This document shows positions 5,754 through 7,155 of a stretch of 7,155 bases of DNA, piece after piece. The stretch's first letter is position 1. Each line of letters begins with the position of its first letter. The notes under the pieces were generated by a model. It saw nothing but the letters and a program-made list of their open reading frames with translations. It made no database searches and was not told the origin of the DNA. The translations under genes were made by a program, and so were the position numbers. The stretch is from contig DNOQ01000207.1 in assembly GCA_003501665.1 (NCBI GenBank), positions 1 through 7,155 on the forward strand, given 5' to 3'. Origin of the DNA: Bacteroidales bacterium (GTDB lineage Bacteria > Bacteroidota > Bacteroidia > Bacteroidales > VadinHA17).

Positions 5754-6974
5754 ATGGAAAAAGAAGAATTGAAAAATTACTTCAGCCGGCGGAATTTTGT
5801 CAGAACCGCAGGACTGGGTGTTATGGCTGCAGGATTACAGCAGATTGGCTGTTCCGGAAGAAAGAAATCCTCCGCTGCAATAGATGGCCTTGAAAACGTG
5901 ACTGTGAAACAGGATTCTCTGAAACCATGGGTCCCTGTTTCAGATAAGAAGCTTCGTGTAGGCCTTGTCGGATACGGTGTATGCAAGTTTTCAGCTGCAT
6001 TCGGATTTCAGAACCATCCTAATGTTGAAGTTGTTGCTGTAAGCGACCTTTTCCCCGATCGCTGTGCCGAACTGGCTAAAATAACAAAATGTAAAAAGAC
6101 CTATCCGTCACTTGAAGAACTGATAAAAGACAAGAACATTGATGCTGTCATGATTTCAACTGATGCTCCCAGCCATGCCCATCATGCTATTATAACACTT
6201 CAGCATGGCAAACATGTCGCAATTAATGTGCCCGCGGTTTTCGGTTCACTCGAGGATGCAGACAGGTTGCTGGAAGAGGTTAAAAAAAGCGGCTTAAAAT
6301 ACATGATGTTCGAGACATCCAGTTTTCATGAAGATCTTTATGCAATGCGCCAGATATACAAAGCCGGCGGATTTGGTGAACTGGTTTATTCAGAGGGAGA
6401 ATACTGGCACTATTCAGAAAAGGGAATAGATTCTTACAAGGGATGGAGGCATGGAATGCCTCCCATGTGGTATCTAACACATGCTTCTGCTTATCATATT
6501 GGTGTTACTGATGGTAGTTTCACAGAAGTTTCATGTCTTGGTATGCCAAGCTATATGGAGCGTTACCTGCCTGGGAATAACAAATATAATAATCGGTTTG
6601 CATCGCAGATTGCATTATTCCGGACCAGTGAAGGTGGAATGGCCCGTATGTGCAGAAGCAGCGACACTCCCGGTTTCGGGGGGGAAATAGGTCGTATCAG
6701 AGGACAGAAAGGTTCATACTACGGAAAATATCAGGGGCTTGAAAAGGATCTTCCTGATCTCGATCGCCCGTCACTTCCCCCGGGGGTAGCAGCAGGCGGC
6801 CATGGAGGTTCTCATGGAATGCTGATGGATGAATTTGTAAGCTCAGTATTACAGGATCGTAAACCTCTTGTTGATGTAGCGATATCTCTGAATATGACAG
6901 TTTGTGGTATTGTTGCACATCAATCCTCAATGAAAGACGGTGAAACAATGAAGATCCCTCAATTCAAGTTTTGA
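5754..6974 (+). CDS. Tat-exported Gfo/Idh/MocA oxidoreductase, GH109-like, possible lipoprotein (paralogue 4)
   Basis: 406 residues from ATG 5754, after the widest spacer in the array (76 bp). The Tat motif SRRNFV (11-16) precedes a hydrophobic stretch ending in LQQIGC, with Cys33, so it may be a Tat lipoprotein; Gln at -3 is atypical for a lipobox. The arm (GLENVTVKQDSLKPWVPVS) is unrelated to those of paralogues 1-3. The Rossmann fold has VGYGVC (72-77) and D98; the EKP position reads NVP (158-160). Candidate active-site residues are E187, Y217 and H243 (YLTH), with GGHGGSHG at 348-355. It is the most divergent copy: FETSSFHEDLY replaces FETSCFRADNY, VTDGSF replaces VTNGSF, LMDEF replaces LMNEF and ETMKIPQF replaces EWMKIPQY. 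The segment around residues 308-334 nevertheless matches paralogue 1 at 26 of 27 residues. It may have a different substrate or location from the others, or be closest to the founding gene. Confidence 0.9.
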   Translation: MEKEELKNYFSRRNFVRTAGLGVMAAGLQQIGCSGRKKSSAAIDGLENVTVKQDSLKPWVPVSDKKLRVGLVGYGVCKFSAAFGFQNHPNVEVVAVSDLFPDRCAELAKITKCKKTYPSLEELIKDKNIDAVMISTDAPSHAHHAIITLQHGKHVAINVPAVFGSLEDADRLLEEVKKSGLKYMMFETSSFHEDLYAMRQIYKAGGFGELVYSEGEYWHYSEKGIDSYKGWRHGMPPMWYLTHASAYHIGVTDGSFTEVSCLGMPSYMERYLPGNNKYNNRFASQIALFRTSEGGMARMCRSSDTPGFGGEIGRIRGQKGSYYGKYQGLEKDLPDLDRPSLPPGVAAGGHGGSHGMLMDEFVSSVLQDRKPLVDVAISLNMTVCGIVAHQSSMKDGETMKIPQFKF

Positions 6975-7015
6975 ACCGTGGGTTAATCTTAAAATGAACT
7001 GAATAATAATCTTAT

Positions 7016-7155
7016 ATGGATCGTATGAATAACAAGGGTTCACATTTAACAAGGCGAAAGATCCTGAAAAATGCTGCAATAGCAGGTCTGGGTGGTGCAA
7101 TAATACCAATGTCCGGTTTTTCGGCTGCAGACCAGAGGAGCCAGAAGAAAAAGGT
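7016..7155 (+). CDS. Tat-signal protein, 3' partial, function unknown
   Basis: ATG 7016 opens a frame that stays open to the edge (46 full codons), 41 bp after paralogue 4. A second in-frame ATG at 7025 is an alternative start. The peptide has a twin-arginine motif (LTRRKILK), a hydrophobic core (NAAIAGLGGAIIPMSGFSAA) with a plausible signal-peptidase site after FSAA, and then a polar, Lys-rich stretch. It does not share the leader of the four oxidoreductases, so it is probably a different exported enzyme of the same operon. Related Bacteroidota loci often carry Tat-exported TIM-barrel sugar isomerase/epimerase or DUF1080-type proteins beside Gfo/Idh/MocA genes. That is context only; the catalytic part lies outside the window. 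Confidence 0.8.
   Translation, partial: MDRMNNKGSHLTRRKILKNAAIAGLGGAIIPMSGFSAADQRSQKKK

Larger units (their letters stand above)
1850..6974 (+). repeat. Tandem array of four paralogous oxidoreductase genes
   Basis: Four head-to-tail genes of 1218-1260 bp, with starts 1322, 1279 and 1303 bp apart, encode proteins that align along their whole length. Shared blocks include RxGLVGYG, AVSDL, RCAELAK, KTYPSLEE, HGKHVA, EVKKSGLK or AVKKSGLK, YAMRQIY, SFTEVSCLGM or TFTEVSCLGM, RTSEGGM, GGHGGSHG and MKIPQ. The spacers (62, 61 and 76 bp) are mostly unrelated, apart from a short word shared by the first two. The array most likely arose by repeated tandem duplication of one gene and is old enough for the coding sequences to differ widely at synonymous sites in most segments. 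Confidence 0.9.

Overview
The window looks like part of a carbohydrate-utilisation locus from a member of the Bacteroidota. The reasons are a SusD/RagB-type lipoprotein at the left edge, short AT-rich spacers without clear Shine-Dalgarno sequences before the starts, moderate GC content and several Tat-exported sugar oxidoreductases. The genus cannot be fixed from the sequence. All genes are on the + strand.

Layout: (1) 1-1700, a SusD-like outer-membrane glycan-binding lipoprotein, cut at its 5' end just upstream of the lipobox; its SusC partner is expected further left. (2) 1701-1849, a spacer with a long imperfect inverted repeat (1714-1812), possibly a terminator, attenuator or mRNA-stabilising hairpin. 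(3) 1850-6974, four tandem paralogous genes of 405-419 residues, each with a twin-arginine signal, a conserved acidic arm, a Rossmann fold and a Gfo/Idh/MocA C-terminal domain. Their motif pattern (xVP in place of EKP, a conserved FETS glutamate, a GEY tyrosine, a TH histidine and GGHGG) resembles GH109, the NAD-dependent glycosidases. (4) 7016-7155, the first 46 codons of a further Tat-signal protein that runs off the right edge. Spacers between the paralogues are 61-76 bp, and no convincing internal promoter or terminator was found, so genes 2-6 are probably one transcript, perhaps continuous with susCD.

Working model (inference): SusC/SusD import oligosaccharides across the outer membrane. 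The four exported, cofactor-loaded oxidoreductases then oxidise or cleave the glycosides in the periplasm by a redox (3-keto) mechanism. They differ mainly in a loop beside the predicted active site, which suggests a graded set of specificities. Mosaic similarity among the copies points to gene conversion or recombination during expansion of the array.
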